64,000 nucleotides of DNA from Ananas comosus (GCF_001540865.1 NC_033639.1:5644288-5708287), one strand, 5' to 3'; shown: positions 35,119-47,658, counted from the first letter of the stretch. Translations and numbers: made by a program. The notes: generated from the sequence alone by a model not told the origin.

Positions 35119-35138
35119 TGCGAGCCCAATTTATTCAT

Positions 35139-37164
35139 CTACGGTCTCCTCATACTCAGTATACTCTGCTTTAAAGGATTGAGGTAGAGTATACACCATA
35201 TTAACGTCGGTTGGTCCTTCATCAGCCGATTTCCCCCGAACCTTTGTTTCTTTTCTTCGGACTCCTTGGCTGTCTCGGCTGAGGAGTCACTCTCCATTCG
35301 TACCTCCCTTTCCTTAGGAGGCCATCTCTTTCGCTTGATGATTGTCTCGAGGGAAGCTATTTTCTCTTCTAGTTCCTTCCGAGTCATCTTCTCCTCTGGT
35401 TCAACCGTGGTTGGCCGTTCTATTTTCAACTTTAACCAAGGAATGGGTGATGAACCACTCGCCTCGTGATCGTTTCGCATCGGGCGAAAAGGATGTGGTT
35501 GTTCATTGGGTCTTCTTCACACATTCAACCTTATCCCTTTCACTTCCTCGTAATGTTGTCTCGCCTCGGCTCGCATCCTCTGCTGCTGACGCTTTTGTGT
35601 TTTTGTTAACATCAGCCCTTGCCATTTGACCGATGGTTTGACTTCGACTTTGTGCCACTGATCTACTGGCACGTTTGCTGGTACCTTCACTGTTCTTAAA
35701 TGATTCTTTAAAATCTCCTTCCTTTCCCAGGGCCTCGGCCAGGGCTGTATGCCGAGCTCGTTGATTAATCTTCGATCAAGGAATTCTATGTCTCCCTTGG
35801 TCATTCCTTCGAATTTCCGTTCTTGTCTCGGCCTGGCTTGATGCTGCCAGTGTGGCCGGTACTCAGGAAATCTCTGTTTCGAGCCGAATGGTTTCTTTGG
35901 ATAACTCCATCGGCTATGATGTTCCTCTCTTCTGTTATTATAATAATCGCGCAGGACTTTCTCCATCAATAAGTCCTTGTTTTGAACCGAATCAACTTCT
36001 GGTTCAGATTCATTGGAGGCTTCGTCTGAGCTATCCTCCGACTTTTCATCTCCTTCAGGAATTTCTTCCCACTCCTCCGGAAAGGCCATCATCTCTCTCT
36101 ATTTATTGCTCTTTTTCTTTTCGTTGATGATGACTTTCCAATCTTTCTTTGTAATTTGGGCTTTGCATCTTATGCAGAGCAGAAGAGTTCTCTTTACGTA
36201 TGCGACGTGTTTAGCGGTCTTCTTGTTCGCAGTTGCATTTCCCTTGACGTCTACCATATTGACCCGCGACGGAAATGGATTTTTGTCAATTTCCATATTT
36301 TTATTTTCTTGATCGGCAAAGATTAGCCGACCCTCATTGATCTCTTTTTGAATCTGTCTTTTAAAGACAGTACATTCATTTATTTTATGGCTCCATGAAT
36401 GGTGCCATTTACAATATCTTCTTATTTTTAATTCTTCTCCAGGGGGTACAGTTTGACCATCCTGTAATTGAATTCTTCCATCTTTTAATAACCGATCAAA
36501 GATTAAATCGGTCTTTGAAAAGTCAAAAGAATAAGTATATGCCGAAACGCGTGTTGTTGCCTCGCTTGATTTAGCGGACTTCAGCAAAGCGCATTTATAT
36601 GGTTGGCGGTTTCTAACCATCTCGGCTGCATAATATTTCGGCTTCATCAGCCGAATCATCAATCTCTTCAGACGAATTCGGCTCCTCTTGAGCCGAAGAT
36701 TCTTTTAGAAAAGAGAAGTTTTTCTCTTTCCCTTTGTTCCAATCTTTGTTTCGGCTCCACTTGGGCCGATCCTCACTATTCCGTTTTCGGAATTGCTCGT
36801 ATTGAGCAACCCGAACTCTCAAATCAAAAAGATTTGAAAAGTATTTATCTTCAAAATGATCTTTTATTTTGAAGTGTGAGCCATTGAATGCCATTTTGGC
36901 AAACTCTGACTCCGGCATCCTGACAAAACAACGGCTCCTAGCCGTCTTAAATCGGTTCAAATATTCTTCAACCTATTCAACTGTCCTCTGTTTGAACCGA
37001 GCCAAATCGGCAACCGATAATTCCGGTTCTATTCTATAAAATTGTTCATGAAAATTTTCTTCTAATTCATCCCAATCTCGGACGGAATTAGTCGGTAGAC
37101 TTGTATATCAAGTGAAAGCTGTCTTGGTTAAAGAAGTGTTAAATAATCTTAATTTTAAAAATAG
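35139..37164 (-). pseudogene. Tat-like Ty3/gypsy gag (C-terminal part), broken frames
   Basis: Reading upward in coordinate order backwards, the minus strand gives the capsid-like FHEQFYRIEPELSVADLARF and FVRMPESEFAKMAF. A Cys/His motif CKWHHSWSHKINEC follows (about 36400), then basic and acidic linkers. The frame is broken by stops near 36090, 35515 and 35140. It is cut at 37164 by the chromovirus and continues at 43735. Confidence 0.75.
37160..37164. other. Target-site duplication AATAG (left)
   Basis: It matches 43735-43739 exactly and brackets the chromovirus. It lies within the gag frame of the outer element. Confidence 0.9.
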
Positions 37165-37937
37165 TGTTACGCCTACCAAGCACAGTGGGAGGATTAGGAG
37201 TAGTATTAGTGAGGAGGTCTAGTAGAATAAGTGCAAGTGAGATGAGGCTTAGCTTTTCTTTGCTTCATTCCACAGGATAGGGAGCTTCAACCTTCTCGAA
37301 CCATGCTCATGGGGGAGAGGCATCGGAGTGAGGGAGGCCGAAGGGAGAAAGAGGTCCGACAGGATCTAAGGTTGGGGAAGATGGAAGCCTTGTGGGTCGG
37401 ATGGGCAGATTTCTGGATCGGAGGCAAAACGCGAACCCAAGCCCCGCCCGGTTGTGGATAGTGCGGAGTAGGCGGACCCGCGAACCGATTACCCGCTTAT
37501 CATGCAGTTTTGGTCCAAACAAGCCCAGCCGAGGCCCACAAGCAACCTTCCGGATGCCCAGGGGAGTAATTCATATCTGTGAAGGGATGGGCCGCGAAGG
37601 GAGGATTGAAGCCCACTTAGAGTTAGGGTTTTTTTTTTATTTTTATTCTTGTAGCAAATAAAAAGGCAGCGTGTAACAGAGATTCTTCTTAGGCAGATTA
37701 ATGAAATTTCTTCTTTCTCATCATCTCTTAATTCTCTTAATCTCTCTTCTTAATCCTACCTCTTCTCATCTCCTCTATTCCCTTCTTTCTATTCTTTTCA
37801 TCTACTTTACCCGAGTACCCCAATTCTGATCCGATACATCCGAGGCAAGTGGTTACGTGCATCATCATCCTCGACGTCGTCCTTCATCTCAGTGATATCT
37901 CATCATCGACGGGTTGCGCCGAGTCAGGTACGTAACA
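37165..37937 (+). repeat. Chromovirus 5' LTR
   Basis: 773 bp with TGTTAC...GTAACA inverted tips. A T-rich run and AATAAAAAG-like sequence near 37620-37670 and a pyrimidine-rich tract up to 37800 precede its 3' end. Confidence 0.92.
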
Positions 37938-37939
37938 AT

Positions 37940-37951
37940 TGGTATCAGAGC
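37940..37951 (+). other. Chromovirus primer-binding site
   Basis: TGGTATCAGAGC, two bases after the 5' LTR. It is complementary to the 3' end of plant initiator tRNA-Met. Confidence 0.9.
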
Positions 37952-38290
37952 AGTCTGATCCCAGGGCCCTGTATGGTAGAATCGCTTCCTAACTCCGATC
38001 TGAGCATCGTTGAGTTTAATCGCGTATAAGAATTCCGCGCTATCGATTCTGTACTGAGATCAGAGTTGGACAAAGGAAATTACCATACAATAGCCGGGAC
38101 TGGCCATACGATCTGAGGAAAACCCCCTCACTCCTCAGATTAATCCATACCGCAGGCGCTTTGGGTCATCCGAGGCAAATTACCGGGTCACAATTCTTCC
38201 GTTCATAGAACCCCCCATAACTAGTTCTACCAACACAACAAGATTGGGGGTAAGCGAGGCAATAAGTTCAAATTCAATCCAAAAGAGTAT

Positions 38291-39457
38291 TTGGAGGATA
38301 TAGATATGGCCGAAGGGACCCGACTAAGAGATATTAGTGATCACATCCATGCATTAGAGGAGAAATACCAGCAGTTGGGAACGGAACATCAAGCCAACAT
38401 AGAAGCGCTTACCCAACGAATAACCGAAGTGAGGGACACGGGGCAAAAACAGTTTGAGTTACTGCAAACCGAGGCAAACAGGAGGCATGAGGAGCTGCTG
38501 AAGCTTATGACCGCTCCGTCCCCCACACTCAAGACTCAAGCCGAAGCGCCCTCTTCTGACCGCAAGTTCCGGCCTGGAAGTAGCAACACGCCGTTACTGA
38601 TCAGAGAGGAAAAAGGTAAAGGTATTCTACCCATTCCGTTTAGAACGAATGATATAGAGGAAGAGCACGCCTCACCGTGGAGCAATCGAACTTTTAATCA
38701 ACATCAGTACTTACCGTACCCTCGGTTGGATTTTCCTTATTTTGATGGAAAGGATCCTAGAAATTGGATCGGAAATTGCGAACAATATTTCGAATTGTAT
38801 CAAATACCTCAACATCAATGGTTGAGTGTAGCAACGATGCACCTGACAGGCAAGGCAAGAACATGGAAGCAAGGTTATTTTGTTAATAAACAAACGGTGT
38901 CCTGGGATGAATTTACCGAAGCGGTGTGCCGGAGGTTTGCGCAATTGGGGGAGAGATACCTGATCCGCGAATTCAGCAATTTGAAACACACGGGAACATG
39001 TGAGAAATATCAGGAAAGGTTCGAAGAGTTAAGGTTTCAATTACTTCACTACAATCCCCACTTAACGGAAGAATATTTTATTGCGTGCTATATTAATGGG
39101 CTCAAGGAAGAACTAGTTCCCTTTCTCGACATCACTCACCCGAACATGCTAGAAGAAGCACACGAACAAGCACAGTTACATGAAAAGGCTCTCAATGTGA
39201 TCAACCGAAAGAATAGATACACTCCCAAAACATCTGTGGGGACCTATCAATCAACCTCGTTGTATAGGAGTTCGGAGGGAAACAAGCAATCGAACCAAAG
39301 TCAGAACAAAACTACGGCAAATCAATACCCGATCAACAAGCAGTTAACAGAGCAACGCTGAGCTGCGGGGTTATGCTTTCGGTGCGGAGATAAATATCAT
39401 CCTGGACACGTATGCTCAAACAAGTCGCTGAGTATCCTACAAGCTACTGACAACATC
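38291..39457 (+). pseudogene. Chromovirus gag
   Basis: It opens with MEDIDMAEGTRLRD and a coiled-coil-like N-terminus. The capsid-type retrotransposon gag domain follows (residues about 140-300: WIGNCEQYFELYQIPQHQW, HLTGKARTWK, FSNLKHTG). A TGA at 39359-39361 interrupts the frame. Reading continues in the same frame into a CCHC zinc knuckle, CFRCGDKYHPGHVC (39374-39415). Gag and pol share one frame apart from such breaks, as is usual for chromoviruses. Confidence 0.85.
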
Positions 39458-42400
39458 ATGGAGGTGTATGATGAAGAGTATTTGCAAACAGGGGATAGCG
39501 AGGGGGCGGTCAGCGAGAGAGAAGGAGAAAAAACAGAAATTATACCTGACAGAGAAGAGCAGCAGGAGATAGGGGTTTCCGTACATGCATTAAGTGGAGA
39601 AGTACCCCAAGATACCATCAAGATATGTGGAAAAACAAACGATCGGACTCTTACTATTTTGATAGATACGGGAAGCACGCACAGTTTCATCGACCTGCAA
39701 GTGGCCAAGGAGATAGGAGCCCGAATGGAAGCAGCTTCACCCTTGACGGTAACGGTAGCGAACGGGCACAAAGTTTTGAGTAAGTTAAGATGCCCAGGTT
39801 TCACTTGGATTATGCAAGGACACACATTTCGAACCGACTTGAGGGTAATTAGGATCGAAGGTTCTAACATGGTGCTTGGAATTGATTGGCTGAAATCCTA
39901 TTGATTGGTAACTTTCGATTTCGTATCCAACTCAGTAGCAATCACTAAAGATGGACAGAAGCTAGAGTTAAAAGAAATGGAGGAAGGAGCTAAGTTAAGA
40001 TTAATATCTGCAGCCCAATGGAGACAGGAGGTAGAGAAAGGCGAATGTTATCTTCTCAGGCACCAAGCAGTATCAGAAGAACTTGTACAGGAAATAAACA
40101 TGCTTCCAGAGATCCAACAGGTGCTAGAGCAGTTCCAGGATGTGTTCGAAGAGCCCAAAGAGTTACCACCACCCCGCGTCCAGGATCATAAAATCCCTCT
40201 ACAGCCCAACACGGCCCCAGTTAATGTTAGACCATATCGGTATTCGTTTGATCAGAAAGAGGAGATTGAAAAGCAGATAAAGGAATTATTGAGCCATGAG
40301 ATAATTCAGAGGAGTAATAGTCCTTTCGCCTCCCCCGCCCTATTGGTCAAGAAGAAGGATGGAAGCTGGAGAATGTGTATAGATTATCGGCAACTTAACA
40401 AATGCACGGTGAAAGACAAGTTTCCAATACCTATTATCGATGATTTGCTAGACGAATTGGGAGGTTCAAAGTATTTTTCCAAAATAGATCTCAGATCGGG
40501 CTATCACCAGATTAGGATGAATCCTGACGACATTCCCAAAACAGCTTTCCGCACACATCAAGGGCATTATGAGTTTCGAGTCATGCCATTCGGCCTGACA
40601 AATGCCCCAGCCACTTTCCAAGCCATAATGAATTTTACTTTTGAACCTTATCTTAGAAAATTCATATTGGTGTTTTTTGATGACATTCTAATCTACAATG
40701 AAAGTTTATAGGATCACGTAAGACATTTGCGTACCACATTGGAGGAGTTGCGGAAGAATAAATTCTACGCTAAACGGAGTAAATGCTATTTGGGCAGAAC
40801 CAGGTGGAGTATTTAGGTCACATTATTTCCGAGGAAGGAGTGGCGACAGATCCATCAAAGATTGAGGCGATGACCAATTGGCCCGTGCCAAAATCCGTCA
40901 AAGAACTTCGTGGATTCCTAGGACTCACCGGGTATTATAGGAAGTTCATTAAAGGGTATGGGAAGATTAGTAAACCCTTGACCGAGTTATTAAAGAAGGA
41001 TCAGTTTGGGTGGCAGGAAGAAGCCCAAATAGCATTCGAAGAATTGAAGAGGGCCATGACGAAGGCTCCGGTACTCGCCATGCCTAAATTTGGAGACCCT
41101 TTCACTATCGAAGTTGATGCTTGCGGGACTGGAATAGGGGCAGTGTTGTCCCAACAAGGAAGACCCATAGCGTATCTGAGCAAGGCCATTGGTAGTAAGC
41201 ATTTGGGGCTGTCGACATATGAAAAAGAATTCCTAGCGATATTAATGGCCGTGCAAAAGTGGAAGCACTATATCAGCACTAGTACTTTTGTGATTAAAAC
41301 AGATCACGAGAGTTTGAAGCATCTATTGGAACAAAGGATTTCCATGCCAATGCAACAGAAAGGCATGCTTAAGCTGATGGGGCTAAATTACATCATTCAA
41401 TATAAGAAGGGTAAAGAGAATGTGGCTGCCGATGCGTTATCCAGAAGAGAAGAGGAGGGAGTTACTTTAGCCATATCGGCGGGTATTCCAGCTTGGGTCT
41501 GAGAGGTCGTGGAAAGTTACAAAGGTGACCAACATTGTGAGACGCTGATACACGAGTTGATTTTACAACCGACCATCCAAGGGCATTATTCTTATGGCAA
41601 TGAATTGCTGCACTATAAAGGGAGGTTATATATCGGGAACATTGGTCCAATGAGAGAGAACATTCTAGGTCAAATGCATGACTCGGCTTTGGGTGGCCAC
41701 TCAGGTATCCAAAATACCTATAGAAGAATTAAACAGCATTTTTTTTGGCCAAGACTAAAAAAGGACGTGGAGGATTGGGTCAAAAGATGTACTGTGTGCA
41801 CTCAAAACAAGGTGGATGGCACTCCATACACTGGGTTATTGTAGCCTTTACCTATTCCTCACAAAATTTGGGAAGATATAAGTATGGATTTCATCGAATC
41901 TCTACCCAAATCAGAATGGTGAGATACTATACTGGTAGTGGTCGACCGACTTACAAAATATACGCACACTTCATATCACTTAAACACCCTTTTTTCGCAG
42001 CAGATGTAGCTAAGGCTTTCATGGAAATAATCTGCAAACTTCATGGGTGTCCGAAAAGTATCATTTTTGATAGAGATACGATATTCGTCAGTCAGTTTTG
42101 GAAGGAGCTTTTCCAGTCCTTGGGGACCAAACTACACATGAGTTCCGCTTATCATCCGAAAACCGACGGGCAAACTGAGAGAGTTAATAGGTGCTTGGAA
42201 ACTTATTTGAGATGTTTGTGTTTTCAACATCCGAAGAAGTGGCACGCGTGGCTAGCGTTGGCGGAATGGTGGTATAATACGAACTTCCATTCATTATTGG
42301 GAATGACCCCCTACGAGGCCTTGTATGGGCAACCTCCCCCGAATTACCTGGTGGCCGCCAAGGATACAGCTACCTCTCAGGAATTCAAAGGGTGGGCAGC

Positions 42401-42920
42401 AGAGAGAGAAAGGTTGACGAAGGAATTAAGGGACCGATTACAGGTAGCTCAGAGTAGGATGAAGCAGCAAGCAGACAAGCACAGGAAAGAGAAGGAATAT
42501 TTAGTGGGAGATTGGGTTTATCTTAAATTACAACCTTATCGGCAAACCACAGTGGCCATAAGAAGGAATGTGAAGCTTACCGGACGATTTTTTGGTCGTT
42601 TCAAGATACTGGAGCGTATCGGTCCTGTCGCCTATAGGTTGGAATTACCTGAAGGGTCAAGGGTTCACCCCGTGTTTCATGTTTCCCTTCTAAAGAAGAG
42701 TCCCCCGTTAGCAACTCAAGCGTCACCGAGGGTACCGAAAATCGGGGAAGAGGATGAAGTGCGAGCGGAACCCGAGGAGATTTTGGAGAAAAGAACGGTG
42801 AAGCGTGGGCACAGGGCTGTAACTGAAGTGCGGGTGAAGTGGGCAAATCTGCCGGCGGAACAGGCAACTTGGGAAGATTACTGGCTCCTCAAAAGTCAGT
42901 TTTCCTCTTTTGATCCTTGA
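39458..42920 (+). pseudogene. Chromovirus pol: protease, RT, RNase H, integrase, chromodomain
   Basis: The protease active site ILIDTGSTHSF is at about 39656. RT has [31 protein letters not shown] and catalytic VFFDDILIY (about 40669). RNase H has EVDACGTGIGAVLSQ, TYEKEFLAI and AADALSRR. Integrase has an HHCC zinc site ending CTVCTQNK (about 41680-41810), then the DDE triad in SMDFIESLP, IIFDRDTIF and TDGQTERVN. A GPVAYRLELP stretch and a C-terminal chromodomain (VRVKWANLPAEQATWEDYW, about 42825-42880) follow. Breaks: TGA 39902, TAG 40709, a frameshift about 40785, TGA 41500, TAG 41842 and a frameshift about 41945. The chromodomain normally directs integration to marked chromatin. Confidence 0.88.
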
Positions 42921-42936
42921 GGACAAGGATCGTGTT

Positions 42937-42949
42937 AAGAGGGGGGGAT
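42937..42949 (+). other. Chromovirus polypurine tract
   Basis: AAGAGGGGGGGAT directly before the 3' LTR. It is the expected plus-strand primer. Confidence 0.88.
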
Positions 42950-43734
42950 TGTTACGCCTGCCAAGCACAGTGGGAGGATTAGGAGTAGTATTAGTGAGGA
43001 GGTCTAGTAGAATAAGTACAAGTGAGATGAGGCTTAGCTTTTCTTTGCTTCATTCCACAGGATAGGGAGCTTCAACCTTCTGGAACCATGCTCATGGGGG
43101 AGAGGCATCAGAGTGAGGGAGGCCGAAGGGAGAAAGAGGTCCGACAAGATCTAAGGTTGGGGAAGATGGAAGCCTTGCGGGTCGGATGGGCAGATTTCTG
43201 GATCGGAGGCAAAACACGAACCCAAGCCCCGCCCGGTTGTGGATAGTGCGGAGTAGGCGGACCCGCGAACCGATTACCCGCTTATCATGCAGTTTTGGTC
43301 CAAACAAGCCCAGCTGAGGCTCACAAGCAACCTTTCGGATGCCCAGGGGAGTAATTCATATCTGTGAAGGGATGGGCCGCGAAGGGAGGATTGAAGCCCA
43401 CTTAGAGTTAGGGTTTTTATTTTATTTTCTATTCTTGTAGCAATAAAAAGGCAGCGTGTAACAGAGATTGGAGGCAGGCAGATTAATGAAATTTCTTCTT
43501 TCTCAACATCTCTTATAACTCGTAATCTCCCTTCTTAATCCTACCTCTTCTCATCTCTTCTATTCTCTTCTTCCTATCTTCTTCTTTCTATCCTTTTCAT
43601 CTACTTTATCGAATACCCAATTCTGATCCGATACATCCGAGGCAAGTGGTTACGTGCATCATCATCCTCGACGCCGTCCTTCATCTCAGCGATATCTCAT
43701 CATCGACGGGTTGCGCCGAGTCAGGTACGTAACA
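42950..43734 (+). repeat. Chromovirus 3' LTR
   Basis: 785 bp and collinear with the 5' LTR. Differences include GCCTGCC versus GCCTACC near the start and a short insertion in the TCTTC-rich segment near 43570. It is followed by the AATAG duplication at 43735-43739. Confidence 0.92.
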
Positions 43735-44278
43735 AATAGATCTGCTGCAGCCTCTCGGTATTGTGCTGTAAACCGTGCAACATGCTCGACCGTATTTTCG
43801 GTCTCATCTCCGGAAAGCTTATCAAACTTCGGCATTTTCGAGTTTGCCGGGTAAGGATGTTCTGCATCAATATTTGCCGGATAGGGAGATCTGAACACAA
43901 GCCGCATTGCCGGCCTTGCGCCTACTCCGAAAGTATTTCGGATGGCTTCCTTAATCTGGGCATATATTTCATTATTGTTCCCTAGTACGGGAACTTGTGC
44001 TTGTGCTATATTCGGTCCTTGCGGTAGACCGAAATTTTATACTACGGGGTTTACTCCTTGAATATTTGGAGCCTGCCCCCTAGCCCTAGCCCCTACATTT
44101 TGGGGCTGATATGCTGCTATCGGTGGAGGAGGTGGTAACCCCCATACTATCTCTGGTTGTTGACCGGCATTAACAACAGTCGGTCTATAAGCCGGTTGAA
44201 ATGGTGCCCTTCATTAGCCATTATATCAATAAATAATAAAAATTACCTTAAATGTGTCCCATCGGGCATGCCAACAAT
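43735..44278 (-). pseudogene. Tat-like element: gag N-terminus and leader, separated by the chromovirus
   Basis: The minus strand reads a Pro/Gln-rich N-terminus with YRPTVVNAGQQPEIVWG and PPPPIAAYQPQN, then PKFDKLSGDETENTVEHVAR. It runs straight up to the chromovirus insertion and resumes at 37164. An ATG (MANEG) near 44219 is out of frame with the rest by a small indel. A candidate primer-binding site, TTGGCATGCCCGATGGGAC on the minus strand, lies next to the LTR at 44279. Confidence 0.7.
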
Positions 44279-45025
44279 TGTTATGTGCTGAATTTCCTGA
44301 CCCTTGACCTAGTTAAAGATCCTCCTCGGGGAGCGTGTCGGGATGAAAAACGGCTGCGGATAGTGACTCTCGAAGTTTGCGCCCTTTGACTGGATCAAGC
44401 GATTTGGCTGATGAGGGATCGGATCAGCCGAGTTCGAAAACTCTATTAAAGATTCGATTCGGCTGGAATGAGTCGAATGTACGGACCAGCTACAAATTTG
44501 ACTCGGTAGATGAGCCGAATAGAAGAAACACATACTAGTTGGTCGGCTTGAAGAGCCGAAAGCCTTAGAAATTAAGCTTGAGGAAAAGTACAAGGGTTGA
44601 GTGTGCCGGATGGCATACAGACTCGGTTGATCAACTTAGGAACTACTCCTAGGGAAAAACAATAAATGCGGAAAAATAAAAGTTACAAGTAGGCTACTCC
44701 TAGAAAATGCAGAAAATTGCAAGGAAATAAGGGCGGTCTTTTGTTCATAGGAAAAAGACCCCTTTTAAGGCGTTATTGACCTATTTATAGATCGCCCATT
44801 GTGATCAGTTATTACCTATACATGATCGGCCACTATTCCTGATTTTTCGGACCACTTTCAGCCGATCGGAATCGCTTGCAACTGCTTGCGGTTACTGTAA
44901 CCTCCCTTAATTTGCGCGGCGGTTCGTTCCTTAAAAACCCTTCCGATGCTCCCGGTGTACAGCAAGATTGCCACCTTTAGATGGAATATCGGCGTACCAC
45001 CTGTCCGCGCCTAATTGGCTCAACA
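44279..45025 (-). repeat. 5' LTR of the Tat-like element
   Basis: On the minus strand it starts TGTTGAGCCAATT and ends GCACATAACA (747 bp), giving TGTT...AACA tips next to the gag leader. The partner LTR is missing because the element is truncated at 33855. The boundaries rest on the tips and the adjacent internal region, not on a target duplication. Confidence 0.65.
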
Positions 45026-45556
45026 GAGTCTAAATTTAGGCTCAAGCTTGGCTTGAAATTAATTCGAGCCGAGCTCGAGAGAGCCTAATTTCGAGTCGAA
45101 CGAGCTTAAGCCCTAGACGAGCTGCTTGAAATTCTCAACATCGTACGATCAATAGTTTAATTTGTATAGAACATTATCTACAATTTGATACAAAAACATG
45201 TCTAATAATTCAAAATACAAAATAATTATATGAAATATGGTATTATAATATGAAGAAAAATAACTTATGAGTTGAATATCTAATCTTTTCAGCCTCGCAT
45301 GTCTTCTCTTCCGACTTCAATCTCCATATTATTCCTTTTCATTTATGCGGTCAAAAAATGAATATATTATATAAGTAAATATTGGATTAAACTATCTAAT
45401 CATAGATAACTAAAATCAAATTTTTGTATAAACAATAATTTTTTACCTTAAAAATATTTTGTATATTTTCTCAAGCACACAATTAATTGCAATGTAAGCA
45501 ACAGTGGGTGAGTGCTGTTACTTGGTAACTTGGGAGGCTTTAGGCTTGGCCGCTTG

Positions 45557-45597
<41 letters not shown>

Positions 45598-45788
45598 GAG
45601 ATTTAGAGCTCTGTGAAAGAAAGAGAGGGAGAGAGTGTAAATTTAATAGAATTTTGCCCTTTTGTTTGTCTATTGGGCTTGTTTTTATGGGCAAGCAATA
45701 TTGTCCCAATTTTAACTAAACTCAGGTTACCCATTCAGCCTATATATANTATAATAATATTTTAACAAAGTTAATATTTTCTATATAA
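45026..45788. other. AT-rich DNA with GAGCTCGAG-type repeats and a GA run
   Basis: Starts with GAGCCGAGCTCGAG-like short repeats (45040-45125), then is featureless and AT-rich. A (GA)n run lies at 45561-45593. A single N sits at 45749 in a TA-rich string. No gene seen. Confidence 0.55.
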
Positions 45789-46738
45789 CTAGTCATATGC
45801 ACGTGCAATGCACGTGATAAAAAATCAAATAATTTTTCTCTAAAATATATATTAATTTAAAATTATTAATGAAATTGAAATATAGACTAACTGTACTACT
45901 ATTCCCCAATTATTATTGTTCAAATTAATTGGACTTAATTTGGACAAAAATTTTAACATTTTTTTATACCCTCAAATATAAATATATATATATATACACA
46001 CACAAATTGATTTGAAGAAGATCGTAAAAATATTAATACAATTTTGGGAGAATTTTGAATCCTATCGCTCATATTTTGAAAAGTTTTTGCATATTTTATA
46101 CACTACATTTAATATTTAACATTTGATTTTAAAAAATTATACATTAAAATTTATAAATTTTTAAAATCATAATATCTAGGCATTAAATGAACATAAAAAT
46201 TAACCATATAAAAAAAGTTAGATGAATTTGGTAAGTAGATGCTCAAAATATATAGTGTCATAGAGGCATGGTTATATTTATGAATTTTGTAATTTTTTTT
46301 TTTAACTTCATAGAATATGAATTGAATTCTAATTTCAATTCATGAGCTTTTTAGAGGTGTGATATACTTTTATACATTGGGTATGTGCAGGTATAGCCAA
46401 TTAATGTAACATTTATATATTAAAATTTGATAGAAGGTGTTAGTATATTATATGTAAAGAAAAATCATATTATTAAAATATGTTAACTAAAGAAACGAAA
46501 ATATAATTTGAATTTAATTATGAAACTTGTTTAGGAAGAAATTAAAGATAATGAAAAGGAAAACAATTAGGCTGAGACTTTAAGATCTTTAATTAAAAAA
46601 AAGTAAATCTAGCTAAAAATTAAATTACTAAAAAAAAAGATATATTAGTAATAGGAAAGAAAGAAAAATTCAAAAAAAAGAAAATATATTAGCAATAGAT
46701 ATAAGGGGAGGGAGAGTATTTAGATTGATGTGTATATN

Positions 46739-46810
<72 letters not shown>

Positions 46811-46873
46811 CAATAGATATAAGAGGAGGAAGAGTATTTAGATTGATGTGTATATGAATTGTCAATGTATAGA
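45789..46873 (-). mobile_element. Helitron candidate
   Basis: On the minus strand the putative 3' end is a perfect hairpin, CACGTGCA-TTGCACGTG (about 45800-45816). It is followed by CATATGACTAG and a T, matching the Helitron rule of a short hairpin then CTAG at an A/T insertion site. The putative 5' end, TCTATACATTGAC at 46873, is preceded by A. No rolling-circle replicase is encoded. The 3' end is convincing; the 5' end is a best guess. Confidence 0.45.
46690..46856. repeat. Duplicated 50-bp block around an N and (CA)n(TA)n
   Basis: ATTAGCAATAGATATAAG...GATTGATGTGTATAT occurs at 46688-46737 and again at 46806-46855. Between them lie N (46738), about 12 CA units and about 23 TA units. Like the 30157-30309 case, the pattern suggests a bridged assembly gap over a microsatellite. 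Confidence 0.75.
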
Positions 46874-47202
46874 TTGTCGACCACCAATGACGTGCATACG
46901 CATGTATCTCGACCACCGATGACATGTTGTTAGACTATCAAAAAATTCATATCATGTTTTTTGTGGTGATGTGATGTTGGAACCACCTTGGGGTAGAACA
47001 AAGGTTGTGTGCACATTCCAACACTAAAATAGTGTTTGAGATACAAAAATTAAGCCTTTTTAACCAAATTGTGGGGTTGGGGAGTGCATGAACATGCGTG
47101 CCACTGGTCGAATCTCCATTTTAATCACATTCTAAGTGAAAATAATCCTTGAGAGTGATCATATAGTCCCATGCCGTCCTGTTGCTAAAAACGACAACTT
47201 TA

Positions 47203-47478
47203 AGTAGCGTTTGATTCGGGTATAAGCAAAAACTAGCTATTACAAAAGATAGGTACAAGTATGGGGATAAGAAAAATAGCGTTTGAATAGATAGTATGGA
47301 ATAAGAAAAGAAAAATGGTGGGTAGTTATATATAGAAAATAGAAGTGTTGGTGAGGATAGTTATACCAGCTTATTTCAGGTACCCAAGAACTAGTATTCT
47401 CGGATAAAAAATTTGCATTTGGGTATAAAGGGGGGATAAGGGGTTATCCCTCTCCTTATCCCCCATCCAAACGATGCA
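47203..47478 (+). mobile_element. PIF/Harbinger-like MITE
   Basis: A 276-bp element with TTA on both sides (47200-47202, 47479-47481). The left end is AGTAGCGTTTGATTCGGG; the right end, reverse-complemented, is TGCATCGTTTGGATGGGGG. Both ends resemble those of 18089-19109 in swapped orientation, so the two belong to one family with very different internal lengths. Confidence 0.6.
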
Positions 47479-47658
47479 TTATAATATATCTGCGGAAACT
47501 CCACTGTTTCAATGCATTTGTTGTGCATTTGGACTCCATAATTCACGGGATGTGTTTTGAAGGGTTCTCGTTGGTTGACATTAGCAGCTAGTGTTCCGGT
47601 GCCGGTTCCTGCGCCCAGATTGGCGTACGTTGGAACCCGTTGTGGCCTAGTTTTGGGA

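Larger units (their letters stand above)
37165..43734 (+). mobile_element. Complete but decayed Ty3/gypsy chromovirus (6.57 kb)
   Basis: LTRs at 37165-37937 (773 bp) and 42950-43734 (785 bp) begin TGTTACGCCT and end ACGTAACA. They are very similar, with point changes and a few small indels. The primer-binding site is 37940-37951, the polypurine tract is 42937-42949 and the target duplication is AATAG. Gene order is gag, protease, reverse transcriptase, RNase H, integrase, chromodomain, as in chromoviruses. The integrase wording (HFISLKHPF, MSSAYHPKTDGQTERVNRCLETYLRC) is closest to the Reina/Galadriel side of the group. At least four in-frame stops and two frameshifts make it non-autonomous today. 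Confidence 0.92.
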
